This document shows, in pieces, positions 15,535-22,866 of a DNA stretch of 38,070 nt. Below the pieces are notes generated by a model. That model saw only the letters and a program-made list of their open reading frames with translations, was not told where the DNA came from and did no database searches. Within the stretch, counting starts at the first letter, position 1. Each line of letters opens with the position of its first letter. A program made the translations under genes and the position numbers. This DNA is from a virus. The stretch is taken from IMG/VR virus record IMGVR_UViG_3300047496_000216, positions 1-38,070 of that record; one strand, 5' to 3'.

Positions 15535-16380
15535 TTACACGTAGTTCGCGGCCTGTGTGGTGAGTGTGAACACATCGTTCACCACAAAGCTTACGGACCC
15601 AGTCACAATTTGGAATGCGATTACGTTAATCGGTGCCGCGTTGAAGGGAAGTCCTACGTAGGCAAGACCCAGTGGTCCTGACTGGCTTCCCGACACGTTG
15701 AACACTCCGCCCGAAGGAACCGCGGTAACGCACGTCGCAGTGATGATTTCCGTCTTCGTGTAACCACCGAATACCGTGATGCCAGAGATCGATCCGTTCC
15801 CGGTTCCGGCATATCCAGAACTGCCACCAGTTGCAGCACTCAAACCGATGTTCGGATCCCCATAGGTGAAGAACCTGGGCGGCGTGACCGAAGTATCCGG
15901 CAACACGTTCCAAGTTACTTTAAGACGGGTCTGCTCTTCAGGGCCGTAAGGGAATTCGGATACGGCCGCCGCAACCGCTTTAAAGAAATTGAAGTCTTGG
16001 CTTCGGTCTGTGTTGGGAAGTGAAAGAGGATGAAGATTGAGTGGCCCAGCCTTTTGAAGGTCGGTTTCTGCAATCGACATCTGAAAAAAGTTGAGGTTGG
16101 AACCACCCGAAGTCGCGAGTCGTGAGTTCGGGAACACTACCTGAACGTTCGACTTATTCACTACTTCGGCGAGTGAAGTATCGACCGTAATTTTTATCGA
16201 ACTGACGCGCCTGTCGACTACGGTTTTGCCGTACTGGTCGACCATGAGCTCGGATTTTCCGTACTCAGTCTTGATGGAGACTTTATCTAGCGTGCCCCCT
16301 AAGTCGACACCGTTGAAGGTGACGCGCATTGGTGTGAGTTGTAGATTCCCAGGTGTGACGTTAGATACAGATGCCGGCAT
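15535..16380 (-). CDS. Major tail tube protein
   Basis: A 281-residue protein rich in beta structure, directly before the chaperones and after the tail-completion genes, the position of the tail-tube subunit. The N-terminal two-thirds has the tail-tube pattern: MRVTFNGVDLGGTLDKVSIK, a long loop (YGKSELMVDQYGKTVVDRRV), then SSIKITVDTSLAEV and, later, RLKVTWNVLPD. The last 90 residues (GSSGYAGTGNGSISG onward) look like an added beta-rich, possibly surface-exposed domain. Such decorations are common in siphovirus tubes. GGGGGG stands four bases before the ATG. No sheath gene is found, so the tail is taken to be non-contractile. Confidence 0.82.
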   Translation of the reverse strand: MPASVSNVTPGNLQLTPMRVTFNGVDLGGTLDKVSIKTEYGKSELMVDQYGKTVVDRRVSSIKITVDTSLAEVVNKSNVQVVFPNSRLATSGGSNLNFFQMSIAETDLQKAGPLNLHPLSLPNTDRSQDFNFFKAVAAAVSEFPYGPEEQTRLKVTWNVLPDTSVTPPRFFTYGDPNIGLSAATGGSSGYAGTGNGSISGITVFGGYTKTEIITATCVTAVPSGGVFNVSGSQSGPLGLAYVGLPFNAAPINVIAFQIVTGSVSFVVNDVFTLTTQAANYV

Positions 16381-16434
16381 TTAGCCCCCCAACCCATGTA
16401 AGACTGCGATGACTGCCCGATCCTCTTTTAACCC

Positions 16435-16950
16435 CTAGGACGTGGGCAGCGATTTGTTCTCGTAGTGTTCGACTTCCAATTCTACCATAACCGACTTACT
16501 GAACGCTTGTAGATCAGCATCGTCTGGATATGGAACATCTCCACTGAAAACAGTTCTCAAAACTTTGCAAATGAGTCTCACCCTGTTCAGCGAATCGGTC
16601 AACTCGGCACCGTCAAGCACCATAACAAGAGCCGCTTGATAGAGCCACGTTTTATAGAACAATTTCTGATGGGTCTTATCCTCTACGATCGCTTCCAGGA
16701 AAACTTTAGCTGCCGCGTTATGAAAGTTTGCGTTGGTTGGTAACCTGAAACTGAAATCCCGACACACGCACATAATCGCTGGGCGACGGTAACCATGGAT
16801 CGGGTAGTAGTTGAAATAATCCTTCGGTGGTTCAGTCGATGCGAGATTATCCCCCTCAAGGGTAGCGCAAGCCTTTAGGGCCGTCGGTAGATTTGTCTGA
16901 ACATAATTCAAGATCGTGATGACGGTGGCTTTTGCTAAGCGAAGCGCCAT
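16435..16950 (-). CDS. Probable tail terminator / neck protein
   Basis: A 171-residue protein between the gpG-like connector and the tail tube, the usual slot for the tail terminator. The start MALRLAKATVITILNYVQTNLP is a helix common in such proteins, followed by a strand-rich region (PAIMCVCRDFSFRL) and a helical section (VFLEAIVEDK, LFYKTWLYQAALVMVLDGAEL). It overlaps the upstream gene by one base. Function is inferred from position and size only. Confidence 0.6.
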   Translation of the reverse strand: MALRLAKATVITILNYVQTNLPTALKACATLEGDNLASTEPPKDYFNYYPIHGYRRPAIMCVCRDFSFRLPTNANFHNAAAKVFLEAIVEDKTHQKLFYKTWLYQAALVMVLDGAELTDSLNRVRLICKVLRTVFSGDVPYPDDADLQAFSKSVMVELEVEHYENKSLPTS

Positions 16951-17420
16951 TAGGACGCTCCCGTTTTGATGTAATTATTGATGGCGGCGCTTACCGCAGC
17001 GCGAGTGTCGGGACCGAAAGTGGTGAAGTTCCGTCTGTCGTTCGCAAATCCAGCGTAGAGAAAGCCGTCGGCCTGCGACAGGAAAATCCTGATCCCCTGT
17101 TGGTCCACAATTTTTCGATGATAGGTTTGGTTCGTTCCAACGACCGCTTGTAGAAGCGTTCCGGTCGCGACCATCATCTTGGTCCCCTGATAAGGGAATT
17201 CTGCGTACTTTTTGGCTTTGCGTTTAGCGTATTCAGGATTCAGCCTTGGCCAAAGCCGCCCCTCACTCCACCCTTCGGTATTCCACCTTGCGATTTGGGC
17301 GTCCTGGTAGATCTTGTAGACCCGGTTGTTTAAGACCGGGCGAATATCATTCACGCGCGTCATGATCGCTTTCAACCGGTCCGTTATCCCAGTCCGGGCG
17401 GTCGTTATGCCGGCGCTCAT
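16950..17420 (-). CDS. gpG-like virion morphogenesis / tail completion protein
   Basis: A 156-residue basic protein that fits the phage virion morphogenesis family (Mu gpG, HK97 gp10-like), which joins head and tail. The family pattern is visible: EGRLWPRLNPEYAKRKAKKY (about 55-75), then a loop (AEFPYQGTKMMVATGTLLQAVVG) with the conserved G-x-L-x-x-(S/A) region, and a helical end. The better start is ATG at 17420, which overlaps the upstream stop as ATGA; a TTG at 17426 is possible. Confidence 0.78.
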   Translation of the reverse strand: MSAGITTARTGITDRLKAIMTRVNDIRPVLNNRVYKIYQDAQIARWNTEGWSEGRLWPRLNPEYAKRKAKKYAEFPYQGTKMMVATGTLLQAVVGTNQTYHRKIVDQQGIRIFLSQADGFLYAGFANDRRNFTTFGPDTRAAVSAAINNYIKTGAS

Positions 17421-18079
17421 CGACAAGGTGTAATGGCTCCCACGTTGCCAGACAAAGAAATGAAGTTTGGAGACAACGCCATTCCCTGACGCTCATAGTA
17501 ATCGTCCCTCAACTTATCGGCCTTCGCGGTGTAGGCCGACGCGAGTGCGAGGAACGATTTCACGGGCCCCTCAGTGCCACGAACTGGTGCGTCTTGAAGC
17601 TGATAAACCTCGCTCGCTCGTTCCGCCCACCGAGCCGCCATCTTCTCGTAAGCTTCCGCAGTTGCATAATGCAACGCTGCCGGTTGAAGGCCATCGATTA
17701 TCTGCGTCGGGTCCGCAGAAGCAATAAGGCTCTGCGCTGAATTCTTAAGGAATGTCTGAAGCTCCGCGTCGAAGAACCATTGGTAGTAGTAGGTGGCTTC
17801 AAGCGTGTCGCTGTTTTGTGGCGCTACGGGGACCTGAAATTCTCCCGTGATGATGTCATCGAGCGTGCAGGTCTGAAGCACTCCGTTCAAATAGATGCCG
17901 ACGGGTGCTGTCGGTGTCGTGAAGTTTGTGACCCTACGCTGTTCGAAGGTCTTGAAGGTGACGTTCACCCCGTCTTGGTTACCAAAAACTTTGGTGCGAT
18001 ACCGAATGCGGTCTTGAGGGCCGTCGCTCGCGAGCGTTCGAAGGTCATTTGTGGCTGTTGTTAGCGTCCAAAGTCCCAT
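17417..18079 (-). CDS. Head-tail connector / neck protein candidate
   Basis: A 220-residue protein read from the ATG at 18079, preceded by GGGGGA at four bases. It has a beta-rich N-terminal half (TKVFGNQDGVNVTFKTFEQR, VGIYLNGVLQ, with a carbohydrate-module-like jelly-roll flavour) and a helical C-terminal half (ALHYATAEAYEKMAARWAER, AKADKLRDDYYERQG). The helical part is like gp6/gp15-type connectors. It lies among the neck genes after the capsid. It overlaps the preceding gene by 35 bases and the next by four. Confidence 0.55.
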   Translation of the reverse strand: MGLWTLTTATNDLRTLASDGPQDRIRYRTKVFGNQDGVNVTFKTFEQRRVTNFTTPTAPVGIYLNGVLQTCTLDDIITGEFQVPVAPQNSDTLEATYYYQWFFDAELQTFLKNSAQSLIASADPTQIIDGLQPAALHYATAEAYEKMAARWAERASEVYQLQDAPVRGTEGPVKSFLALASAYTAKADKLRDDYYERQGMALSPNFISLSGNVGAITPCR

Positions 18080-18491
18080 GGGATCCCCCAATGTCGTTGA
18101 GCAGAGAAAGCGCGACTGCGAAATCCATGTCGGGCGTGATCATGATGTACCGAAACCCCAAAGCTTTGATGTGCTCGGCCTTTGTCCTGCATTCCTCTAT
18201 CTGCCAATGGAATGTCGGTTCATCGACTAAAAGCGGTCCACCTTCCGCGTGCGGAAAGTATTTGCCGACTGTCCACAATCTCGGCTGCCACAGGTACTTG
18301 TCTTGAAGGCCAGGGACATACCAGTTCAGGTAGAAAAACTTATCGTTCGCAAGCTTCTCGGCAATGGTCGTAAACCGATTGTGACGCTCTGCGAACATCA
18401 CCTGCTTGCTTTGATCGATTTCGCGCCGTTCCGGGACGAGTGGTGATTCTTTGGATGCGATTGCTTTGGACGCGATGGCTTGGTTCTTCAT
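18045..18491 (-). CDS. Head/neck region protein of unknown function
   Basis: A 148-residue protein downstream of the capsid gene and its terminator. It begins with an Ala-Ile-Ser-Lys repeat (MKNQAIASKAIASKES), has an aromatic middle (FFYLNWYVPGLQDKYLWQPRLWTVGKYFP) and ends in ITPDMDFAVALSLLNDIGG. No family recognised. A GCCCGC/GCGGGC hairpin (18502-18518) lies between it and the terminator. The GGGGGGAGAG upstream of the hairpin is too far from the ATG to act unless the hairpin forms and brings it close. Confidence 0.65.
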   Translation of the reverse strand: MKNQAIASKAIASKESPLVPERREIDQSKQVMFAERHNRFTTIAEKLANDKFFYLNWYVPGLQDKYLWQPRLWTVGKYFPHAEGGPLLVDEPTFHWQIEECRTKAEHIKALGFRYIMITPDMDFAVALSLLNDIGGSHGTLDANNSHK

Positions 18492-18564
18492 AATGGCTTT
18501 GGCCCGCTTCCCGCGGGCTCTCCCCCCAAGTCGACTACTACCATGCGGCCCCCTTTAAATAAAA

Positions 18565-18599
18565 GGGCCACTGGGAACAGGAACAAAACCCAGTGGCCC
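18565..18599 (-). terminator. Rho-independent terminator after major capsid gene
   Basis: A perfect 11-base stem, GGGCCACTGGG/CCCAGTGGCCC (18565-18575 and 18589-18599), with a 13-base loop. In the minus direction it is followed by TTTTATTT. It lies 35 bases after the capsid stop and would cap a highly expressed capsid message while letting some read-through to the tail genes. Confidence 0.85.
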
Positions 18600-18634
18600 C
18601 TCGGTTGTTTCTTCACCGCAGGATGGCAGGAAAC

Positions 18635-19915
18635 TTACACGCTTCCGTCGTTACCTTGATAAATGAAGCGCGGGTCGATGTAGTCCGCGTTCATTCGGGT
18701 CGACGCCTTAAAGCGCACGATGTCTCGGTCAAAGCTTTGACCCGAGTCCGGCGCCTCTTGAACAATCGATACCGGCTCCCGGTACTGGACGATGAAGAAT
18801 GGCTTCGAATCGTCACAGAGATACCAGGCAGTCGATGTCCCGTCGGTCACGCCACTGTTGTTGAACATGTAGCGAGAGACCGAGATCTCAGCGATGGTTT
18901 TAAATGGAGATTCCGGTCCCAAGGGGTTGATGGCGAACGCGCCGCCCGCAACTCCCGCCGCCTGTGCGCCCGAAGGATAGTACGATGACCGAACTAAAAC
19001 GGCCGTATCGAACATGATCTTCGGACCAATAAGGAGGCGCCGAGGCTCAACCTGCATACGAATGCCCTGCAAGTTCTTCTGAGCGAGCAGTGCCACCATC
19101 GAGGTCTGGATATTGGCCTGCGAAATCGCACCGAACGCTGCCGGTCGGTTCGACCCGCCACCAATGAAATTCTGCGAGTACGGATAGTTCGCTTCCGTGC
19201 TGGGCTTCGTTTCACTGGTTGGGATAATGAGGTTGATGTATTTCATGTTGGCCGCTGAAGCCAACTTTCCGTACACCCACACTTCGGTGAGCACTTTTAA
19301 GTACTCGCCGAGTAACGCCGCCTGACGGGCGAATGAACCCGTCTGGTCGTCGTTTAGTAATTCTTTTTCAATCGGGTACATCGCGCCGAACTTGCGAGCA
19401 CGGAGCTTGATGTCCAGTGCTGCGGCACCGACTTCGGGATACGTTCCCTGAATCGGTACTTCGTTCGGGAATGCAATCCCGTGGTTCGGAGCATAGAGCT
19501 CTTCAGTCCGAGTGCTCTGAACGGCAGTCGTCCACTCCTCAAATACCGTGTCGACCGTCTCGTACGCGTTCAGCGTGATGTTCTGAATACCGGCACGCAG
19601 AAACTGCGTGAAGGTCGTCTCAGAGTCCGCTTCTCGGATTTTTAGGGCTCGGCGGAAACCCTTCCAATCGAAATTCCGTTCCTTTAAAGGATTAGGAAAC
19701 TCTTTCGAAAGAGGATCGTACCCGAACTTATTCTTGAAGAACGCCCGAAAGTCCGCCGCCTCTTCGCAGTTATAAGCCGCTTCGCGTAGGACTTTCTTGT
19801 TCTCGAGCAGTTTAGGAGAGCGCTTAATGAACTCTCCTCGCCCCGCCATCTCCATAAGAGAGGCGAGACCTTTTGCCTGAGCTTCCTCAGGCGACATGAA
19901 ATTTTTAGTATCCAT
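18635..19915 (-). CDS. Major capsid protein (HK97 fold, Mu gpT-like)
   Basis: A 426-residue protein located after the protease-scaffold and decoration genes. The N-terminal 80 residues are helical and charged, then DSETTFTQFLRAGIQNITLNAYETV starts the capsid fold. The spine and A domain show VPIQGTYPEVGAAALDIKLRARKFG and QVEPRRLLIGPKIMFDTAVLVRSS, the pattern that Mu-type gpT and related capsids use at the P domain. The end (SFDRDIVRFKASTRMNADYIDPRFIY) matches the conserved terminal strand. GGGGGAG precedes the ATG by four bases, and a strong terminator follows, both as expected for the most abundant virion protein. Confidence 0.9.
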   Translation of the reverse strand: MDTKNFMSPEEAQAKGLASLMEMAGRGEFIKRSPKLLENKKVLREAAYNCEEAADFRAFFKNKFGYDPLSKEFPNPLKERNFDWKGFRRALKIREADSETTFTQFLRAGIQNITLNAYETVDTVFEEWTTAVQSTRTEELYAPNHGIAFPNEVPIQGTYPEVGAAALDIKLRARKFGAMYPIEKELLNDDQTGSFARQAALLGEYLKVLTEVWVYGKLASAANMKYINLIIPTSETKPSTEANYPYSQNFIGGGSNRPAAFGAISQANIQTSMVALLAQKNLQGIRMQVEPRRLLIGPKIMFDTAVLVRSSYYPSGAQAAGVAGGAFAINPLGPESPFKTIAEISVSRYMFNNSGVTDGTSTAWYLCDDSKPFFIVQYREPVSIVQEAPDSGQSFDRDIVRFKASTRMNADYIDPRFIYQGNDGSV

Positions 19916-19929
19916 TCGCTCCCCCTAGA

Positions 19930-20457
19930 TTATGGAATGACCAAAGTGTTGTTCGGATACGTGTGTCCGAGCTTCACAAGGCCTTGTTGTCCAGACGCCA
20001 CCGATGTCATGTTGGGTCCTTGGAAGAGACCAATCGCCGAACCTGACACCGAACCCGATACCGGCTGAACAGCCGTTACCGTCTGCGCGTCGCTTGTGAT
20101 GTCGTGATAAACGACGTTACCAGCGACGAACGAATCGCCCGTCTTGAGTTTCATGCTCGCAACGCACGCGAAAATCGGTCCGGGCATCTTCGACTGTCCC
20201 TGAGCCGCATCGACTGCGGTAGAGTACGGGCTTTTTAAGTTTCCGGTGACAACCGTCACTGTCGCGATACCTACAAAACTCTGCGAGTTAAGCGCAGAGT
20301 TCAAAGGAATGAGCGTGCCAGAAATCGGCTCGAGGCAAAGCAAATCGCCTTGGTTAAAAGAGATCGCAGTAGTAATTACCGGAGTGGCGTCAGGGAATAA
20401 GCTCCCGGCCTCTTCGGAGCGGACTACGCGGTTTAATGCCGTAGTTGCGGATCCCAT
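19930..20457 (-). CDS. Head decoration protein candidate
   Basis: A 175-residue protein read from the ATG at 20457, which follows GGAGG by five bases; the longer frame to 20469 lacks such a site. It is Ser/Val/Thr-rich and strand-like, without helices of note, and sits between the scaffold and the capsid gene, where decoration (head stabilisation) proteins are encoded. DLLCLEPISGTLIPL and FVAGNVVYHDITSDAQTVTA look like small beta-barrel segments as in DUF2190-type proteins. Assignment rests on place and composition. Confidence 0.65.
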   Translation of the reverse strand: MGSATTALNRVVRSEEAGSLFPDATPVITTAISFNQGDLLCLEPISGTLIPLNSALNSQSFVGIATVTVVTGNLKSPYSTAVDAAQGQSKMPGPIFACVASMKLKTGDSFVAGNVVYHDITSDAQTVTAVQPVSGSVSGSAIGLFQGPNMTSVASGQQGLVKLGHTYPNNTLVIP

Positions 20458-20555
20458 AGGGACCTCCAAATTTGAATGTGGCGATTAAAGATTAGATGCG
20501 GGCTTTGCAGTCCACCCAGGACCGCCCCCAACCCACGCTTAAGCTTTTTTCAGCC

Positions 20556-21524
20556 TCAGGTTTTTTTAATGAACTTCGACAAATCAACCGGCATTTTACT
20601 GCCCGCTGACTCGACGATTTTCTCGACGTTGATAACGAATCCTTTGCCTTGAACGCTTCCCGCGTTGGCCTTGTACCCGCTAACGAACATCGAAATTTGA
20701 GCGTCGATCTCCGCCTTCGACTTGAAGGAGGCGCCGCTCTCTTTAAAAGCTTTGGTCGCATGATGCGGGAGTTTCGTCGCACCCAACTTTTGATCCAGGT
20801 AGTGAGAGAGTTCTTCTTTTCGCTTCGCTTCTTTCAGCGCCGCGTTCTCTCCCGATAACCGAAGAACTTTGCCTTCCAAGACTCGAAGACGGCTAAGAAT
20901 CGATTTCTTCGACTCCTGTTGTCCAGCCCCTTTTGCGGAAAGACCGTTCTTCCCTTTTCCGCCGCGTCCGGTTGAAGGGAGAGACTTGGAGAACTTGTCA
21001 TCGTATTCGATGGCGCCTCTGGGAGGAGGCGGATATCCGTCTTCGCCTTCGGCTTCGTCCTCACCTTGCTTGCACTCGTCTTCGCCTTCGCTTTCCGATT
21101 CGTCTTCGGCTTCGTCTTGTCGTTGTTTGGCTTCATCTTCCGCCTGCTTTGCAGCCTTCATGGCTTCGTGCTTCATATTCTTGAACACGTTGGCCGCGCA
21201 TTTCATCGCGTCTTCGCCTTCGTAACCCATTTCGTGGGCATTACGCATAGCTTTGGCCGCCATGTCTAAATCGCCTTCGGACTCGGCTTCGGATTCATCT
21301 TCCGACTGACCGCCGACATATTTCTTGAGCATCTGCATGATAAGCTGTTTATCCTGACTGGCGTCTGCGTGATCGCCCCCAGAATCAGTAGAAGCACCTG
21401 CATCATCAGAGTCATCTGTGTCGCCACCTTCATCGTCCATCACACCGCTCGCACCAGCCGGAAGATTTTTCTTCTTTGGAGGAAAGGCTTCGTCTTCGTC
21501 ATTCATCATTTTGCTTTGCTTCAT
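20556..21524 (-). CDS. Nested scaffold protein (internal start)
   Basis: An in-frame ATG at 21524 (Met329 of the fusion) is preceded by AGGAG and exactly six A, a strong ribosome-binding site for an internal start. It would give a 322-residue protein with only the acidic and coiled-coil scaffold half. This is the arrangement of lambda C/Nu3, in which the nested frame makes scaffold in excess over the protease. That the strong site is placed at the domain border supports use. Confidence 0.7.
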   Translation of the reverse strand: MKQSKMMNDEDEAFPPKKKNLPAGASGVMDDEGGDTDDSDDAGASTDSGGDHADASQDKQLIMQMLKKYVGGQSEDESEAESEGDLDMAAKAMRNAHEMGYEGEDAMKCAANVFKNMKHEAMKAAKQAEDEAKQRQDEAEDESESEGEDECKQGEDEAEGEDGYPPPPRGAIEYDDKFSKSLPSTGRGGKGKNGLSAKGAGQQESKKSILSRLRVLEGKVLRLSGENAALKEAKRKEELSHYLDQKLGATKLPHHATKAFKESGASFKSKAEIDAQISMFVSGYKANAGSVQGKGFVINVEKIVESAGSKMPVDLSKFIKKT

Positions 21525-22508
21525 TTTTTTCTCCTGTTCTATCATCGCGAGAACTCGTCCACCGGCACCCGCCTCTGTGACAAGATCGCAACTGACAGCG
21601 TCAGTAATGGCTGATACGACTCGAATTGACTGTGCACCATCCTCCACCGCCTTGTTCAATTTTACAAGAGCGGACGGAGGAACGGAAGCCTGTTTAAGAA
21701 AATCCGCGATATCAACTTCATCAGCCTCACCGTTTGCGTTAATTGAAAGTCCGATAAAATCTTGGTCCTGATATTTTTTGGAGTAGAGAACTGCGCCTTC
21801 CATCAGTTGTCTCGCCCAGTCGAATGCCTCCCCCGGCATGATGACGAGATCACCCTTTAGAATAAGATGGTTATTACCACCATCCGTCGCTTCCACATTC
21901 TCAAAGTAACCCAGGATATCTCTAACGCTTCGCTCCGGACGTACCTTTTCCGAAACCGCATCAGGATGATCGGCGTAAATCTTCTTACCTTCAAAGACAG
22001 AAGCCGCCGACTGAATCGACTCCGCCGAGTAATAAAATAGATCTCTGAGATTGCCCAACCCCTCTTGAATGAGGATTACCTCAAAGCGATTGGGATCACC
22101 ACTCGCACTGCCCGCAGCCTCCCGGATCCTGGACGTCAGAAAGTTGATGGGTTGGTGGTTCGCCTGTTGAATCTTACTCTTTGTCGTCCGGTGGAACACG
22201 GACGCGTGAGGCGCGGTCCTATGATGAACCTTCAAAGGCTTGAGCGTTTTCCCTGCCGGCGACTTTGAACTTGGGTTCTCTTCTTTTTTCTTTATGCCGG
22301 GTCGAAGCATCTGAGCGAACGTCGATGAACTGTCCGCCTCTTGCTTCGTCTTCATCTTCTTTTTCACATCGGCGGTGACTTGAGGTTTGCCGGGCGCCGG
22401 ATGCTCGCCTGCCTTCTTTGTGACCTGGGCGTGAGTCTTCTTAAGCGCGTCTGCGTACTTATTAGGCGCGTGCTTTGGAAGTGGAAGCTGTTTGAAGTTA
22501 CCAGGCAT
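20556..22508 (-). CDS. Prohead protease-scaffold fusion
   Basis: A 650-residue protein. Residues about 115-320 form a capsid maturation protease domain: IYADHPDAV holds His181, FIGLSINANG holds Ser255, and IRVVSAITDAVSCDLVTEAGAGG is the typical end of these S78/U35-like proteases. The first 110 residues are basic and Pro-rich, probably removed. Residues 330-560 are very acidic (runs of Asp/Glu/Gln), followed by a coiled coil (ILSRLRVLEGKVLRLSGENAAL) and a basic tail ending DLSKFIKKT, the layout of a scaffold. The protease would clear the scaffold after head assembly. The coding bases for the acidic part are repetitive. Start overlaps the preceding gene by 11 bases. Confidence 0.85.
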   Translation of the reverse strand: MPGNFKQLPLPKHAPNKYADALKKTHAQVTKKAGEHPAPGKPQVTADVKKKMKTKQEADSSSTFAQMLRPGIKKKEENPSSKSPAGKTLKPLKVHHRTAPHASVFHRTTKSKIQQANHQPINFLTSRIREAAGSASGDPNRFEVILIQEGLGNLRDLFYYSAESIQSAASVFEGKKIYADHPDAVSEKVRPERSVRDILGYFENVEATDGGNNHLILKGDLVIMPGEAFDWARQLMEGAVLYSKKYQDQDFIGLSINANGEADEVDIADFLKQASVPPSALVKLNKAVEDGAQSIRVVSAITDAVSCDLVTEAGAGGRVLAMIEQEKKMKQSKMMNDEDEAFPPKKKNLPAGASGVMDDEGGDTDDSDDAGASTDSGGDHADASQDKQLIMQMLKKYVGGQSEDESEAESEGDLDMAAKAMRNAHEMGYEGEDAMKCAANVFKNMKHEAMKAAKQAEDEAKQRQDEAEDESESEGEDECKQGEDEAEGEDGYPPPPRGAIEYDDKFSKSLPSTGRGGKGKNGLSAKGAGQQESKKSILSRLRVLEGKVLRLSGENAALKEAKRKEELSHYLDQKLGATKLPHHATKAFKESGASFKSKAEIDAQISMFVSGYKANAGSVQGKGFVINVEKIVESAGSKMPVDLSKFIKKT

Positions 22509-22866
22509 TACGTTTTTCCCTCACCCACTTTGGAACGAACTTTACCAGTATATCGCATTTGTGACCGGCCTGTGGGATCACCTGCGGCGAGTAATCCAAA
22601 GCCTCGATGGGGATACCTTGGGACTTCGCGACGCGTTCGACCTCTTCCAGTGTCTTACATCGATACCCTTCGATTTCATACATCATGCGCTTATTCATCG
22701 ATTGCTTCAGCGCTTTGCCGCCTTCATCAACCGAGGCAAGAATTTCTTGCCCACTGATCTGTGGCAGGAACTTCTCCCTATCCTTTTTGAACTGCTCGAA
22801 CGTCGGAGCTCCGGCATTCAAAAGCTGTTGGTGGATGTGAGGGTTTAATAGGTCTCGTTCGTTCAT
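22498..22866 (-). CDS. Head-block protein of unknown function
   Basis: A 122-residue basic protein between the portal and the protease-scaffold. It overlaps both neighbours, by four bases (ATGA) upstream and 11 downstream. The fold looks helical with a central acidic/Lys mix (ALKQSMNKRMMYEIEGYRCKTLEEVERVAKS), and a final part is basic (KFVPKWVREKRNAW). No family recognised. Position suggests head assembly or packaging. Confidence 0.65.
   Translation of the reverse strand: MNERDLLNPHIHQQLLNAGAPTFEQFKKDREKFLPQISGQEILASVDEGGKALKQSMNKRMMYEIEGYRCKTLEEVERVAKSQGIPIEALDYSPQVIPQAGHKCDILVKFVPKWVREKRNAW

Noticed and set aside
20869-21225. Plus-strand frames opposite the scaffold region
   Set aside because: The Ser/Pro- and Phe/Arg-rich proteins are the antisense reflection of Glu/Asp/Lys-rich repeat codons. 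No ribosome-binding site precedes them.
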